A stretch of DNA of 64,000 nt from Temnothorax longispinosus (Eukaryota > Arthropoda > Insecta > Hymenoptera > Formicidae): the NCBI RefSeq assembly GCF_030848805.1, contig NC_092364.1, positions 7,461,770-7,525,769 of the forward strand, read 5' to 3'. Shown piece by piece: positions 63,569 through 64,000 of this stretch. A program made the position numbers and the translations under genes. Position 1 is the stretch's first letter; each line of letters begins with the position of its first letter. The notes under the pieces are model-generated. The model worked only from the letters and a program-made list of their open reading frames with translations. It was not told the origin of the DNA and did no database searches.

Positions 63569-64000
63569 CCAGGTCTGTAAATATGAAACCGGAATTTGCC
63601 CTAGATAGCCCTAGCTGTCAATGTAGTTAAACCGCGTCATTGGCGTTAGATATCCTTGTTGACATCTGACAAAGATTTTCAACTCACAACAATACAAGAT
63701 TCATACAACAGCATAGTTTGTAATAGCGTTGAACAAGTCGAATTTTGTGCCCGGAAGCTACGATTTGCGGACAGCATTGATTTTCTGTTACCATTTGAAG
63801 AAAACTGCTGCAGAATCGCATCGAATGCTTGTCGAAGCTTACGGTGAGCATGTTCTTGGTAAATCACAGTGCTTTGAGTGGTTTAAAAAATTCAAACGTG
63901 GCGATTTTGACGTGAGAAACGAAGAACGTGGAAGACCACCGAAAAAGTTTGAAGACAGCGAATTGCAAGCATTGTTGGATGAGGATGACGCTCAAACGCA
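63569..64000 (+). mobile_element. Mariner element, 5' part (continues past the window)
   Basis: After TA the end reads CCAGGTCTGTAAATATGAAA CCGG, a mariner-type 5' inverted repeat. An untranslated leader of about 160 bases precedes the transposase frame. The other end is outside the window. Confidence 0.75.
63729..64000 (+). CDS. Mariner transposase, N-terminal part
   Basis: Tc1/mariner transposase (mauritiana/mellifera-like group). Open from about 63729 to the edge with no stop: NFVPGSYDLRTALIFCYHLK KTAAESHRMLVEAYGEHVLG, then CFEWFKKFKRGDFDVRNEER GRPPKKF and LQALLDEDDAQT. This is the paired helix-turn-helix DNA-binding half with its GRPPK linker. No clear ATG: the expected start codon reads TTG here, so the start may be mutated. 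Whether the catalytic DDD half is intact cannot be seen. Confidence 0.85.
   Translation, partial: MNKSNFVPGSYDLRTALIFCYHLKKTAAESHRMLVEAYGEHVLGKSQCFEWFKKFKRGDFDVRNEERGRPPKKFEDSELQALLDEDDAQT

Overview
This is animal, almost certainly insect, nuclear DNA. It is strongly AT-rich, has spliceosomal introns with GT-AG ends, and carries the 3' end of an animal fatty acid synthase, a complete CYP4-type cytochrome P450 gene, and an insect-style transposon load (mariner, PIF/Harbinger, piggyBac-like, pogo-like, Helitron, a LINE and a probable LTR). The repertoire fits Hymenoptera and perhaps an ant, but that is an inference from general familiarity and not proven by any single sequence.

Host genes. (1) Positions 1-570 (+) hold the last two visible exons of a fatty acid synthase: the end of the ketoreductase region and the acyl-carrier domain. 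The frame stops directly after the carrier domain with no thioesterase. (2) The main gene is a CYP4-family P450 on the minus strand. I rebuilt it as 12 exons from 42830 down to 2443. All 11 introns have GT-AG ends, all phases agree, and the CDS is exactly 1500 bases (499 residues plus stop) with every P450 signature present. About 38.9 kb of its 40.4 kb is intron, and the introns are packed with nested transposons. (3) At 59380-59986 (+) lies a broken partial copy of the same gene (parts of exons 6-9), in opposite orientation.

Mobile DNA inside the P450 introns. Intron 10 holds a 0.9 kb element with terminal inverted repeats (TIRs). Intron 9 (10 kb) holds a pogo-like element with nested insertions and a 5 kb LINE (ORF1 plus endonuclease/reverse transcriptase ORF2, both broken) inside an AT-rich palindromic element. 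Introns 5 and 4 hold a TTAA-flanked element, palindromic MITEs, a tRNA-derived SINE-like insert, a piggyBac-like MITE, Helitrons and a second AT-rich palindromic element. Intron 3 (10 kb) holds two halves of a THAP domain, a GC-rich 1.9 kb probable LTR with primer-binding site, minisatellites, and a 2.1 kb TIR element made of palindromic modules. Intron 1 holds Helitron debris, a short PIF/Harbinger-type MITE and a hairpin-bearing 44-base tandem repeat.

Upstream of the P450 (42.9-64 kb). About 6 kb of quiet AT-rich DNA is followed by a TIR element, Helitron debris, a nested stack at 49972-57091, another pogo-like element at 57269-58686 with a GGT/CGT repeat, the P450 pseudogene, a multi-exon PIF/Harbinger transposase with all three DDE acidic residues (split by an 893-base element with an exact 8-base duplication), a candidate second Harbinger ORF on the minus strand, and the 5' end of a mariner that runs off the window.

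Most notable patterns: a set of TA-flanked elements sharing only a 13-base terminus around unrelated cores, some with a PHD-finger relic; Helitrons with one 5' end type but two different 3' hairpins; four small elements with TTA/TAA duplications in the same window as a Harbinger transposase; and two unrelated-looking elements that share the same palindromic modules.
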